From Pestalotiopsis fici W106-1 (lineage: Eukaryota > Ascomycota > Sordariomycetes > Amphisphaeriales > Sporocadaceae), in assembly GCF_000516985.1 (NCBI RefSeq), contig NW_006917098.1, positions 2,294,001 to 2,358,000 of the forward strand: a stretch of DNA of 64,000 nt. Direction: 5' to 3'. Below are positions 22,564-36,651 of this stretch, piece after piece. Positions within the stretch are counted from its first letter, which is position 1; every line of letters begins with the position of its first letter. The notes beneath the pieces were generated by a model. The model was not told where the DNA came from and searched no databases. It saw nothing but the letters and a program-made list of their open reading frames with translations. The position numbers and the translations under genes were made by a program.

Positions 22564-25500
22564 AGAAGAAATGTGTATATGTATCAGCTATCAGGCTCAC
22601 GCTGTCCTAGCCGGCACTGCCGGGTAGGTGGTAGCCAAACACGGTGAACGCCGTTTTTTCTCGGGGGATATTTGTCATGAATCAGGGAGTAAATATTGAT
22701 AGTGTATTGCAAAGGACCAATTATGAGGTGGTATAGGAATCTTGATTGTAGCGCTGGGTTTGTTTCAAGGCGAATCGGCGCGGGTAATAAGTCTCTAGCC
22801 AAACTATACAAATGTGTTATAGCGTCAATGCTTTGCAAGTTGCAGCGGGTTGTGATAAAGTATACAGATGGTAGCATGTGGATGTTGTCACATAGCCATG
22901 CTTTACACAATAAGTTGATTTTATCCCCCTAGGAGAGCACTATGCGCTGTGCTCTAGAAAAGCTCATGAACAGTCAGTCAATGGGCTATGAAACTTTTCG
23001 TTTGTAGATTCCTCAGGGCCCGGACTGTTGTGCCTGCCTGGAGGGGAAAGTCCAAATCACAAATACGACACAGTAGTAGCAAGTCCGTCAGGCCGCCATC
23101 CTAAGTGGTCACTGCTTGGCCAATTGAAAGCCTCGATTAATCTCCTCGTTGCGCTCTTTTGCTTGCGATGTCTCCATGGGAACATAAATTTTCTTACCTT
23201 TTTCCCATCATCCGTCAAGCATCCAGACATGACATGTACATCGTACTACTTTAAAAACCAGGAAGCCTAAATTATGTTGAAGAGTATGGCTTCCTTTCTA
23301 AATATATGTATATATATTAAAGAGACAGTTGGATCGTCCGGCCATCTCCAAGCACACTTTCATAAGTCAGAGGCTCGCTGGTACTTGGGAGCCCAAACAT
23401 TCCAATTTGAAATTCGAGCCCGAAGTAAGACCGCATACACTTTGCAAGCGAATGCCGGCGAACCATTGCTGCTACATTTATCAATGTGAATGACTAAAAC
23501 TATCATCCGAGATCACTTGTGAAACCCAACATAATCGTTAGAGGTTGTCTCCAACGCATTGCCAGAAGGACAAGGCCAAGCTTCTCGTTCCTTTGTCAAA
23601 TTGGCCATTTCCATCGGATGGCATATGAATGGGCCCAAAACATGGCCGCTTTCACAACTGGAGCTGATTCACGATGCGGCTGGATGTAAGGGACGGACTC
23701 GTACCTGTAAGCATGTGCATCAGGCACTTGTGGGACAAGTCGTTAAGTGGAGGTGTCATGGGTATCATCCGATTGTCTACTTATGGTTTCTTAGGTATCC
23801 AAATAAACACGAAATAAGAACAAGGCCTAGAATTTGCAAATCTCTTTCCGTCTTCCTTGACGTGTACACACGAGGCTGGAATATTTTTGTGTATGTGCTG
23901 GCATGGCTACCTGAGCGAGGCTCATTCTCATTGATTTGCTCGAAACACGTGTGGGCGTTTGGCAGCCCAACAGCTTTAGGTGCAGCTGGAGTATGCAAGG
24001 AACCATCATCCGGGCTTCTTGGCGACTAGGGCGGTGTATCGACCTGAAACCGCGCATTATGGACGCCAGCATATGGTTGCAATTAGTCGTTTGACAACGG
24101 CGAGAACGAAAACGTTGTAGAATAGCGGCTATTCATGATTTCAGTCAAGTTTTCCTTGCGCAGCCTCATGATGGATCATGATTGAGCGAGGCTGCCAAGG
24201 TTTGGGGGGGTTGTTATAGTTCGCCGACATATAATGGAACTTTTCAAGACCGACGACCGACAGTACAAGAGGAGAGAAAAGAATAACCGATGTTAGAGTT
24301 TGCTCACATGATCCGTGTTACGGTAAAAGAAATCTGAACCGAGTCATTGACAACCTATCTAGACGTTTCAAGTGAGCAAGCTGGCTGGCTGGATAAAGAG
24401 CCACGTTGAAGGGTTGTCAGTCAATTCGTGAATAAATTGTCTTGTCATTATCAAGTAGACCGGGGTGAGACGCTCCGTTGGTTGACTTTGGGGGGAGAAG
24501 GCCGCCGCCACCCACCATCCCCTCCCCCCATCCCACTAAGGCCGCATGAAGGGGGCGTCGCGGCGGCGGCAGTGGTTGCAAGCATGAACTTGAACTTGAC
24601 TTATACCCTATCCGGATGACGGAGACAAGAGGAAAGGAATGTTGCTGTCCATAATTGCACCTAGTCCGCTGCAAGGCGTGTCCTTCTGCATCTTTGCCCA
24701 GCGTTTGTGCAGCAAATAGCCGAGCAAATCGCCTACGTGACATGGAAAAACGGTCCCCTAGAAGCCGATCCGATCCGTAGGAGCGTTGAGAGGGGGACGA
24801 GTCGAGGTGGAGGGGGACCCTTCTGCTTTTTACCTCCAATTGTAGTTCCGAGGGAGGGAGAAGAAGGGAAGGAAAAAGAAATGCTAGGCAAGTCCCGAGT
24901 CAAAAGGAATGATAGATCCGCTCTTACCTGGTTAATCGATCCGGAGGGGAATGACACTTGCTCCCGTAAGTCTCTTGAAACGTGATGGCGCGTCACGTCG
25001 AAAGTTTGGAGAAGGGGAGGCGCTCAACTCAAATGAGCCACGATCGTTTCCCATCAAGGTTGAGTATACAAAGAGACCTACCTACTTCGACCTATTACTA
25101 TGTAAGTGGTAGATCATAGTCTCGATTCACTTCTGCCATTATCCTCCCTGGTGGTCCACGAAAAATTGCGGGGACGATTGCCAGCTAGGATGTGCCAATT
25201 GGGTCGGCGCTATACTAAACATAGTCGGATGTCCAGGCGCCAAGAACGCAATACTAGGTTCCATTGGGACCAGACTGACAAGATGACAGAAAGTCCATCA
25301 AAACAATCTTGACGACTTCTCCCAAACAGATGGAAAGAGGCGGGAGTTGTGACATTGCAAAACCCGAGACCGGGCATGAGCCTCCCTCTTCTGTCTTTCT
25401 CCTTCTCTCCCCGCCTTTTGCCTACCTTGACCTCTCTGTCATCAGGCTTTTCTTATTTGAAGATAGGCTGGCACCATGAGAAATGCTGCCATTGAGTTTT

Positions 25501-27382
25501 CTGGTGTTTGTTTATAAAGTGTCAATAAGCTTCGTTTTCACTTTGAACCCGAAATGCACATGCGTGTAGGCGAGACAATCCTTCCCAAAGAGGGACATGA
25601 ATATGCAGGCGCCGGTGACTGGGAAAGGTTTGGTTGGCAAACTCTGAATTTGGTACGATGGGACTAGATCATACAATGTCTTCTCCCACTACTAGCGTCC
25701 ATCACGTCTTGTCACCCTACCCAGAACGGCAACCGGGGCCCGGGGGGTTGCAAAGGATGCATGGCATTCGGTAATCAATACCAGAGCACCCTGAGCTGAC
25801 GACCTAGTATACGTAGGTAGTCTTGTGTGGATACTAGATGATGTGCATGACTACTAGCTACTATGTACAGTTCCCCGGCTCAAAAGGCCCGCCTTTACAC
25901 AATGTGGTCACGATTCTATGGACTGGTGGGACGGTTCTCGACTGTCTGTCTGCCTGCCGAGCCCTGACAAGCCTGGTCAGTCAGCCAAGTGAGTGGCTCT
26001 CACGGCTTGAACTTCCAGGTCAATTCCATGCCCACTCAATGCTCCATAATTTCAGCCTACTCTGGCCAAAGGTCCATATCAGACTCTGTTCGGGCATATG
26101 TAAGTAGACAGCCCGTGTCTTTCATCTCTACCAATGAATGCCATTGTCGGCATCGGCCAGAACACTGGTGGGGATATGAACCTTAACCCATTGAGGGAGA
26201 AGAAGAAAAAAAAAGAAAAGGAAAAGAGGACGATGCAGATCTGCACCCGCCAGAACGGGGTAGACTAGACTTCCCATGTACGCTCCGGAAGGCAAACGAA
26301 CCCTACCTTTCACGAATCACATCTCATGCCGAAGTGGACAAGCAGACTGAGTACGTAGTTGAATGGAAGTGGACGAAGAAGAGGAGGAGGCGGCGGACAT
26401 GGAAGAGGGGATGGAGGTAGAGAAAAAAAAACAATAACAACAAGAACTATACCTACCTTACCTACGGACTCAGCTATCTGCATGATGGCTGCCGTCGTCC
26501 TTGACTCCATACCAAAAGAGGAACACAACCCAACCAACCATAAGATCCATCATTCCATACATAGATGACATTTCCCGGGTGGGCACACACCTGCACACTT
26601 GGATATATGACATACGCAGACGCACACCACTTACAAACTGCACCTCTCTATGATAAATATACAACAACGGATCCTCGCACCACATCCCGGCTCCTTTTCT
26701 CCCCAAAGATTAACCAGACGTCTTCCGTTACTTTCAAGATTTCATTCGACGCTTTTCATGACATTGACGCCGAGTGCCAAAACTCTCTCCTTGCTTCGTG
26801 TCAGCCAAAGTCGCAGCCACCGCCCCATGAGCTTGTCCAATATCGACAACCTCTCTTACTCCTGCAGCCTCTCATCCGCCACCAAGGATTCGGTACCACC
26901 ATAATACAAAGGACTTTTTTTTCTTCCCTTCCCCAGGTGCCTGGCATACTTGAAATCCCGCTCGTTTGCAAATTACCGTGGGAGCAAGCAAGCAGACTAC
27001 AAAATATCGTTGCAAATACAAAAGACAGACCAAAGTATTCCGCTTTAATTTCTCGAGACGGGCAAAATCTTAGGTTGGCTTGAAACTCACGGTTATTTTG
27101 GCTCTCTCATCTCGCTATCGAGCCGCCCTTCTGCTCTGGACCCGTCGATCTATTTACAACGGGCTGTTTTCCCACCACTGCCCACAAGGCGAGAAAGCAG
27201 CGTGCACTTGGTCCATTATTCTTATACCTACATACCTACATTATCCGCCAGACCGAGAGCTCCATAACCTTCAGCTGCTGCCATTGTGAACTGTTCGCCA
27301 AGTGCCTGTCACACAACATTACGCTTGTGTTGTAAGAGACAGGAACAACGCATCATTGCTTCTAGAGAAGAGGAGCAGTGAT
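22564..27382. other. 4.8 kb intergenic region before the TBC gene
   Basis: It holds the 3' end of the b561 gene and, on the right, the promoter and probably a long 5' leader of the TBC gene. ORFs at 23559-24029, 24417-24839 (minus) and 26565-27083 have no family resemblance and look like chance. G/C-rich purine/pyrimidine tracts lie near 24490-24560 and 26370-26430. TACCTAC copies are at about 25080, 25815, 26450 and 27227. Confidence 0.6.
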
Positions 27383-30300
27383 ATGATGCCACCAAAAAGA
27401 TATACAAGTGTGCGCCACAAATCCCGGCCAGTTGCACTCATGCCCTTCAGGGACGACACTAGTTTGGTTGCTTTCCGGTACGATCAGGCTGCTCAGGCTG
27501 AGCCGCCTATCCCCATCCCCCCGGCCAAGTCACCTCTGCGCTACCAACGCGCCGCTGCAGCAAGAGCCAGAGCAGCGACAGCAGGGGCAGCAATAGTAAC
27601 AGCAGCAGCAACAGCAACAGTAACAGCCGCACGACCGATTTCGTGTATATCGACACCGGTACCAGCAGTACCACCTACAATTCTGGCACGGACTCCTCAA
27701 TCTTCGGCGCCAGTTTCAGGCCCAACAATTACTGCTTCTCCTACCATTATTACAACAACTTCAACTTTTCCGGTTATTGTTGCTCCTCCGCACCCGCCGC
27801 CATCTGGACCCCTGCCCCTACCGCCAGGAACCGAAGAGCATCTGCACCCAGCGCTGAGAAGTGGTGCCCCGCGGAGCAGCGACCCGGACGACTTAAAAAA
27901 CAAACGGGACTCTGGCCACGCACCTACCACAACCTCGATCTTGACCTCCACCTCATCGTCGTCGCAAGCGCGGACCTTTTACGACGAGAGCAGCGAGGAA
28001 GAAGAAGGGGAAGAAGACGAGGATCCGTTCCCATACGAGAAAATCCAATCTGCCCGAAGATCTAAATTTGTCCCGGCTTTGCTTGTTCCACCGCTGCGGA
28101 TCAGGTCGTCGTCGCCAACGTCCCTGTACGCGCAGACGCATAATATACTGGGGCACGGCGACGATTTGGATTTGGGTGGAACCAACAATCACAGCGTATC
28201 CAGCATTCCTTTGCACTCGCCAGGGTTGTCTGAGGCCAATACCGTATCGCCCACCTCCCCGACCACCCCGCCCCCAAACTTCCCCGAGAAAACATCTGCC
28301 TCTTCGTCCATCTTTTCTCGTCGCTCCTTCAGTTTCCGGACCTCGGGCTCATCATCAATGAAGTCGTCAAAGCGTCTCAAGAAAAAGAAGCAGCAGCATC
28401 AGCAGCAGCAGCGGCGACCACTTTCGGAGTCTCCCGCCGAGGCCCGTCATGGGGAGCCATCGACCGCCAACCCTACCCTGTCGCTAGACGGAGCCAAGGC
28501 CACGACTAGCAGTAGTACAGCCCCGGTCACCGTGGTCGCCCCACCACGAAATGGAGATGAACAGAGTTCCAGGGACCACTACCATTACACTCGTCTGCCA
28601 AACTCTCCTAAGCTCGTGACAGACGCATCTGCCCACGACGGAGATGATTTCGCTGACTTTGTTCAACAAATCTCCTTTTCAAAACGCGGCAGTATCATGC
28701 TCGGTGGCATGCGCCCATCGAGACACGCCGCAAACATGAGCGACGACAGTGGATTTGCACACCGCGCTGCTGCTGCTGCCGCCGCCGCTGCTACTACTCC
28801 TGCATCGCCGTCCTCACCAGAGCAACAGCGGCCCCAGCGCGTCTTCCCCCTTGCTTCGCCCCCGAGGATCAAGGCAAACAAGAACAATGCCGCGCACTCG
28901 AATGTTGCTGATGGCGATCGCAAGTCAGGGGATACGCGTCCTGCTCCCCCATCCGGCAGAATGACACCGCCGCCACCATTGCCACCCCCGACGCCCCCTT
29001 CAGTGCCGTATGCTGATGCTCCCACGACACCCAAATCAGCCCGGCGTGCTCCCAGCATCCGATTGATATCTGTAGAAGTGGAAAGGGAATCTCAAAAGGT
29101 GAGATCGCTCTATGAACCCAGGGAAGGACTCAGATGGGAAGATGGGGCTCCTGCCTCTTCGCATGGCGAACGGCTCGAGCCTACAGTGGAAGTCCCGTCG
29201 GATGTGGATGAGAACTCGTATGGTTTCCTTGAATATCCGGCATCACGTTTTGCTTGGCCAGCATCTAATCTATTCTCGCTGCAGTTCAAAGCCAAGTCCA
29301 AGCACCAACACAAATTCAAATCCGGACGATCAACCTGGAGTCCCACAGCCAGCAACTGGGATCCCCGAGTCCGCGGGGCCTTCTGCGTCGCGACCAGATG
29401 AGCAAGTGCATCATACCTATGAGCGGGTGGACCGCATAGAGGACTGGGAAGATGTCGAATTCGAGAATGTGGACCGCTTTGGTTTCATCGTACCAAAACG
29501 CCCCATGACACCATCGAGTGCACCGGCGACAATCATGGACAGTCCCAGCCAGTCAACACCTCGCAGCAAACACCGAAGTATACTGGGCCGGAGAGGTGCT
29601 GCGTCGCATTCGCAGTATCTCGGAGCCAAACAAGGACCGGGTAGAAGGGCTTCGGCCCGCTCTCTGCATACGCAGACATCGGGGCTCTCTACGGGGTCTA
29701 AACGCTCTACTCGCTCTGCCCTTGGGCAAGCTGCCAATCTGCTTCCACACAACAAGGATCGGAAATGCATGGACGAGGCGGGAGAGATGCTAGCCCAGGA
29801 GCCAGGCTTCAGCGGCATTGGTGAAGACCTAGTGGCTGGGCAGCTGGCCGACGAGTACAGGCGAAAGGAGTGGCAGCGCACCGAGAAGTGGCGCAAAATG
29901 GCAAAGATTGTCAAGCCAGGAAAGGAAGGCGAGGGTATGGTTTTCGAGTTTGACACCAAGCATCCCAAAATTGTTGAGCGAACATGGAAGGGCATACCTG
30001 ATCGGTGGCGTGCCTCGGCTTGGTACTCCTTTCTAGCCACCAGCGCAAGAAACAGCAAGAAACCCTGCGCTACCGACGAGGAGCTCAGTGCAGCCTTTTT
30101 CGAGCTGCAAGGGCAGTCATCGCCTGATGATGTACAGATTGATCTTGACGTGCCGCGGACTATCAGCCAGCACATCATGTTCCGCAAGAGGTACCGAGGA
30201 GGGCAAAGATTGCTATTTCGAGTACTTCATGCATTGTCACTATATTTTCCACTGACTGGCTACGTACAAGGCATGGCTTCCCTGGCTGCCACACTGCTCA

Positions 30301-30836
30301 GCTACTATGATGAGGAACGTTGCTTCATCATGCTCGTGCGACTCTGGGAGTTGCGGGGTCTGAATCGACTATACTCTCCCAACTTTACCGAGCTCATGGA
30401 AGCTCTTCAAGACTTTGAAAAGTATTGGCTAGCAGAGAAGAAAAACGTGGCCAAGAGCCTCAAGGAGCTTTGCATTGACCCGACGGCATATGGAACAAGA
30501 TGGTATCTGACACTTTTCCATCTCTCCATGCCATTCTCAGCTCAACTCCGCATATGGGACGTCTTCATGCTCTTGGGTGCCTCGCCTCCTGACCCACCAG
30601 CTCCAGAAGCGCCCAACACCAAGCAGGCTATGCAAATCTCGTCCAAGGGACTCGAGACCATTCACGCAACGAGTACAGCTATCATTCTTGCTCTGAGTGA
30701 GCACATTGTTGACTCGGAGTTTGAAAATGCAATGAAGGCACTCACGTCCTTTGTCCCAGTCAAGAACGATGACCTCCTCATGAAAGTTGTCCACACTGAA
30801 TACAAGCAGTATATGAACAAGATGAAGAAGTTTTAG
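27383..30836 (+). CDS. TBC-domain Rab GTPase-activating protein
   Basis: Would stimulate GTP hydrolysis by a Rab/Ypt GTPase and so end a membrane-traffic step. Exons: 27383-29217 and 29285-30836, giving 1128 residues; the intron is 67 nt with CTAATC before a CTGCAG acceptor. Two tandem ATGs start it. Residues 1 to about 640 are disordered: Ala-rich, Pro-rich, acidic (EEEEGEEDED) and a Lys/Gln run, with codon repeats behind them. The TBC domain spans about 845-1100 (WKGIPDRWRASAWYSF; FRKRYRGGQRLLFRVL). Both catalytic fingers are present: Arg903 in IDLDVPR (IxxDxxR) and Gln940 in YVQG (YxQ). YGTRWYLTLF and LRIWDVFMLLG mark its second half. The Rab target cannot be read from the sequence. Related fungal proteins are annotated as TBC/GYP-type GAPs. 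Confidence 0.93.
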
Positions 30837-33800
30837 GAGGCCCATTCTCATCCCGCCGTGTTGCGTTTGGTGGATATACGGAAAGGAGTCCGACTACATA
30901 CCCAATTCGTTGGGCACATCAACCGAGATGTCGTTGATAGGACGGGTTTGAAAAGATCCCCGGGCTTGATTTCAAGCCGCCAGACTAGCTGTGGTCGCTG
31001 CTGGGTGCAGCCGACCAACGGCGCGACTTTTTGTCTTGCTCCATGACTGACCTCCATACAGCGTCGAGGCCACGCCAGAAGGTCCTCCATCATTTTTTCA
31101 TATGTCAAACAAACATCACCCTTACCTATCGAGGATGCATCTTATCCTCGATCTTGGTTTTACTCCTTCGCTTCATTTCAAAGGCAAGCATGGCGCACTA
31201 TGGGCTTTTTTGGACGGCGAGACTGCAATATACCCCTTATGCGTCTTGCCAGATAGGACTACGTTTTTAATTGTTTTCTTTTTGTCAGTGGTTATGCGCG
31301 TATCAGTCTTGGGTGCTCTTTTTTTGGCTCCATCTTACAGAGACACAAAAGAGATGGGAACGAGATGATGACGATGATATCGAAAAAGGCAAAGTAAAGC
31401 ACATAATTTAATTTTCTAATTTGCAACAAAGAATATTGCCCATTCAATTTCAAGTATTCTCTACTTATCCTTTAATAATCGTGCCCATGGTGCACTGGAC
31501 TCTGGGTTATGGCCTGATTCTTATTGAGCCCTGAGTTGCTAAGCTGTGTGGACATTGCTCTCTGAGTCAATTTCTAGGAGAGGTGGTATCTTGTGATGGT
31601 GAGTTCGTCATGGCGAAGAGCAGAGCAAAGAACAGGGTAAATAATTTGCTTGAATGCAACAGGTTCGATGGGTTGGAAGTGCATGGGATATCCTGACAGG
31701 TTTTCAATCTTTCGATGACGACGACTCAATCGTGTCGTTTCCAGTCAATTTTCACAGGCTATTCTGATGATTCGAGAGCCCCGAGATGCAAGACTGGGCA
31801 TGGCAGTAAGTTGGCTCTCGATGATACACTCACTCCTTTCGAGCTCTTGCACGACACGGAGACATATACATTGAAATAATGGTGCTTCTTCTTCTTTTTC
31901 TTTCCATCAACAATTCTGTCCCCAATCGCGATTGTCCGACTGTATAATATTCGTATCATGAATCACAATGGTTAATGTTACCCAAGCCGTCGGCGGAAAG
32001 ATTCATAATGTCGGGGGGCTTCTGGAATCTCGCCGGTTAAGCGGAGGAACCAAAGAAACCTCTTGATAAGGATATTCCCCGTGTGAACAATTTTCCCGAT
32101 AAAGAACCGTGTAACCGGTACTTCCCTTTTCTTCCTATTTTGCTTGAGTGGGATGGCTGATTGATACGTCTGACTTGACTTGGACGCGAATCATGGATTG
32201 TGACCTTCCTTGACTTTGATCTGCCAAGACTTTCTTGTCTTTGCAACAGGACCAACGCCGTCGAAAATCTTTTTCTCTTGGCTTGTCTTTTGTTTCTTTG
32301 GAACTGGGTACCGATAACCTGTGATTTCTGAAAGGGAAAGAGAGAGATAGAGAGAAAGAACCCCCTTGCTGCCTGTGTGCCTTGTCTGGCCACGGCAACA
32401 TGGTTTGGAGTTGCTGGCAGCGTTTAGTTGGGGAGTTTGGGGGATTTCTACGAGAGAGAAGACTACACGTATCTAATAAGTTACACCTCCAAATATGCTC
32501 TGGTATAGAGCGATTACACCTAGCCGCGATAGAGTGTGGGAAAAAAGGTATTCAACTGGATGTGTTCGACAGCAATCATTCCAGGTTTTTCCCCCTCCTT
32601 CTCCCTTTCCCCCGACCCCTTCTCTTGATTATCTTTAGAGCCCAAGTAGATGGGACAAGAGTCAGTACTAGGTAATATATGAGATGATGTTTAAACTCAT
32701 AAGAAATTAATTGAGAGGCGCATAATTTTACGAAAAAGGTCCTTTATCAACCATAATATCACCGTTGGAAAATCTATGTTTTCCAACCTTACGAGGATAG
32801 TTTGTCAAGGGAGTCCGGTGTTCAGTTCCAACGAGCAACAAATGACAAGAACTTTTGTCTATATTTCCCCTTATTTGACCTGCTGGATGTTTCCTTGGTT
32901 GCAGGTGCAGTCGCAGCCGCATTCTTTCTCTTTCTCTTCTTTTCTTTTCGTCTTTTTCTTTAATCTCCTGCGGGCGCGTGCCTATCTCGGCAACATCTTT
33001 ATTCCAGGGGGGCAATTTTGTATGATGGCGTTACATTTATCATTGTGACATTGCCTCATGCCGTTCGTTCAAGGAGGAGAGATAGTTGTTTCGCGTCCTT
33101 TGGGTAATGTCAAGAGCGAGAGGGGGAAAAGCGGGGGAGGAGGCAGAAATGGAAACGGAACAAGTTTCGTTTTCTATTCCTCTCTGTACTGATTGAATAT
33201 CCTGGGAGAACATGATACCGGAGAGAAACAAGACCGAATGACATAGAGAGAGGGAGAAGGAAAAGGCGCCTGCTGCTTTGCCGAGTACAAACAAAATTTA
33301 GCGAGCCGGTAGTCGGGTCTAAAACACTATCCTCGGATGTTCCGCGCGTTTCGGCTCCCAACAGCAGTAGGAGTGGTATAGCTAATATGCAATACAACGG
33401 CGGCTGAGCGTCTGCCTGCTTTTTTCCTTACTTGCTCGAGTGCCTGCCTATTCTGAAACGCGGGCTGGGGCGTCGCCATGGTATGACGGGAAGTAAAAGG
33501 GCAAAATCCATGTCCCGGTAACAAAATACAACTCGTCTTGTCGTGGCTGTTCAGCAGAAAGGACAAGAGAATTACAATTGGCAGGTTAAAAATATATAGC
33601 ATCATAAGCGCTGGTAATATCATGATAAAGATTTACGCATAATGGTATCTACCCAGTATATGATAATAAAAAGGTCTGTGCATTAATATGAATAGCCGCG
33701 CTGGGAGAAAGTTTACCTGAGGGTAAGTGTGTCGAGAAACACCAAAAGTCGCTTGCCGCGGCTATAGAATGCTTGGGAGCGGAGTTTGATTGGGACTCGT

Positions 33801-36651
33801 CCTCTGTCCTTCTCTCTTTTTTTTTTCTTTCCCCCCCTTTCTGTGCCTCTTTGTTGGCGCCGGTGATCGGCTATCGCATATGTGTGTCTGTGGCTTGAAA
33901 TGCATCTCAATCTATTCCCGAGCGTCAAGTGGCTCAACTGAAGCGATCCGAGAAAAGACAGGCAAAAGACAAGGGTGTCTTCTCTCTGCCAGTGTTGCAT
34001 TTTCCCATCATGACTTGGTCCTTTCCATCTTTCGCAAGCGCCTATTCAAAACAAGGATATTTTTCTTTGGAATGTGCCGTTTTCTTTTGGCTTTCCCTGT
34101 CCTTGCTGTTGGTGTGTTTTTCCCTTTCTTCCACATCTTCCCGGTAATCGGAAGAATACACCCAACTGAGCAGGTATGATTAGATTTTTACACCACAGGA
34201 TGCGGAAAATAACCTGGACAGGTTGCAGTCCCCCATCGCTCAGATCTTTCTTACACCTTGGCTCTCATCATGTCGATCTTGACAAAAAGTCGGGTAAACA
34301 TACGGAGCGCACTTGCATGGCTTCGGCCGTAGTGGAAAATGAGTTGTAGTGTGTGCGCGTGTGAGAGAGAGAGAGTGAGGGAGAATTCGGTCTAAAGCGA
34401 CCTTTTCGGAGTACCGTGGCTTTTGGGGAAAAGGCGCCCGAGGTTGCTTTGCAGGCTTATGGCGGCTATGAGAGAAAACAAAAACAAATAGAAAAGAAAG
34501 AGGCTGACTATACAGATATTGGCACACGTAATAGAAAAACTTAATTCTTTTTTCATGGCTGCACCAAACTAAACCATCCGAGAGATTTGATTTCTCGAAA
34601 TCTTGAGAGAATATAGTGGTCCGATCTAATAAACGAGTTTCCCAAAAGAGATTTAGCCCCAAGTCAATGCGGCCGGGTTATAAAGCAAACAGAGAGAGAA
34701 AGAAAAAAAAGACCGCCCCGAAAGTCTGACCGAATTCCACCCCCCACTTACCTAAATCTACCCTCCCTCTTCCCCCCCTCGTCTCTCTCTTCACCAGTGG
34801 AAATAGTCTTGGCGTTTCTCTATAACAAAGCCCAGTTTGCTATAGGCTATATACCCAGCTAATTCACTTATGGTACCCCGAGACGTCACAACCCAAAACA
34901 TTTCCATCTCTGCTCGACCCCACGCGTTCGTTTCATTCAACCGTCCATATCGAGTCGTCCTAAGGAGACATGTACATAATTTGTCGTGACAAATAATATC
35001 ACTTTATTGGTCAGAAATCCCACGTGGGAAATAAATCAGAGTGAAAGACAAAACGGATTGAAATCCCTTGCTTACATATCTCACGCACCATGTCATTTAT
35101 AAACTAGGCATGGAATACAATTTATCCATTTCCCAAGTCATTCCATATTACTTCATGGCCTCGCGTTTGGGCCTCTCTCTCTCTCTCTCTCTCTTTCTCT
35201 CGTCATCCCTGGCCGGCAAAAGTCCGCCCGTGTCTGCTGCGTCTGCATGGAACGAGGAACTAGGGGGGAGAAAGGGGGTATTTTCGTGCGATCGGATTGA
35301 AACCGTAACGCAGCCAACAAATCATGTAGTTTTCCCCACCTTGGACACGGATGCGGCCAAATGATACCTACTCATCTTCTTTGCTCTCCTTGGGCCCATG
35401 AGAGTCCGAGGGGGAACAAAAAACAAACAGGGGGCAATGAGGGAAAATGAGAGAGATTTCAATGCCTTCAACGCGCGCCAAAATTTCCCCCTTTGTTCGT
35501 ACAATCCTAGCACCTCGTTATTCTGTGCAACACCAAACTCTTTTCTTCTTTTTCTCCTTTCCATGTCTGCCAAGATGTCCTCGGGTCTGACACAAGCGCG
35601 CGCGCATATACGGGGGGCTTTTCTTGCTTCAGTCTATCGTCATTCAATTCTCGATTGATGTTTCTTGGCCGGGCCTGTTTAGTCTAGCCATTAGGAGAGA
35701 GCAGAGAGGGATCATATAGTAGTTTCTTATGCCATATATTGCTTTTCTTTTTCGTGACATGCATCTCAAAAATTGCTGATTTTTGTGGTAAGGTCCCAAT
35801 ATCTCCAGATACCGGTGGGCTTTTTTTTTCATGGGGTTTTAAAGCCTAGTAAAAGACATATCTAATGACGCGATTATCTTCTTCCAATTATCAAAGGGCT
35901 CGATTCTCTTCTAAAATCTATTTTCAGGTACCAAATCATGAAACAAGCCCAGAAACAGCAAGAGAGATCTTCGTTGGGATCACGAATTAGCTGCTTGTGA
36001 TTAAAAGACACAAGCGAAGTATGCATGCAACGCTGTTGAAACTGAATTTACTCTTTTCATCCGTTGATTCCAGATTCCCGTTTTATTTGGATTATTTCTG
36101 GGTCTGGGCCTTTGCTCAGTTGGTAATTTTTATTTTCTCTCGGCATCGATCGCCGAGATAAACTGTACAAGTCTGGCCCACCCTATTCCCCGGTAGAAAG
36201 CAATGCCAAACCCATACCTAGGCCGCCTACCAATGAACTCCTTTACCCGTTCTCTTCCATTCTGATCAAATGTCCTGGCCGGTCATGCTCTTGATTCCTT
36301 TATCAAGCCCCGGGAGTTATGCAGAAAACTAATTTATACAAAGTTTTGATAAGTACAAAAGTCAATAATGCCAAACACAAATGTGTGGCTCGATTTCGAA
36401 GAATAAAAAAATTGAACTGTTCGACGGTCATGATCGTCTATAGAAAGTTGAAAAGTAAAATTTTGTCTCCAGAGCACCAGTCTTTCGACAACAAACAAAC
36501 AATCAAGCAAATGATGATGATTTGCATTGGCGGAAAACGGAATGGCCAACCTGTTTCGTCTGTGTATAAAGGGACAAAAGCTCGCCGCGCAAGTAAGTCG
36601 CATGTTGAAAAATGATGAGGCTGAAATTCAGAAGGTCGTGATGTTGGCGTT
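30837..36651. other. 5.8 kb gene-free region
   Basis: It lies between the stop of the TBC gene and the stop of the DUF2722-like gene, so it is convergent and needs no promoter for either neighbour. No ORF here resembles a protein family; ORFs such as 33790-34179 are low-complexity. It is rich in pyrimidine/purine tracts (for example 34740-34795), has a (CT)11 run at 35173, and several AT-rich stretches around 36000-36500. A non-coding or small unrecognised gene cannot be excluded. Confidence 0.6.
35173..35194. repeat. (CT)11 microsatellite
   Basis: Eleven uninterrupted CT units followed by TTTCTCTC. Confidence 0.95.

Noticed and set aside
23559..24029. 156-residue plus-strand ORF
   Set aside because: No recognisable domain; it lies in a repeat-poor but gene-free stretch. 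Kept out for lack of support.
24417..24839. 140-residue minus-strand ORF
   Set aside because: Pro/Gly-rich because it crosses a C-rich tract; no family resemblance.
26565..27083. 172-residue ORF upstream of the TBC gene
   Set aside because: More likely part of a long 5' leader or promoter; no domain is seen.
27302..27382. N-terminal extension of the TBC protein from 27302
   Set aside because: It would start at GTG. Tandem ATGs at 27383 and 27386 are the first normal starts in frame.
29417..30187. 256-residue ORF antisense to the TBC gene
   Set aside because: Shadow of the real TBC reading frame on the other strand.
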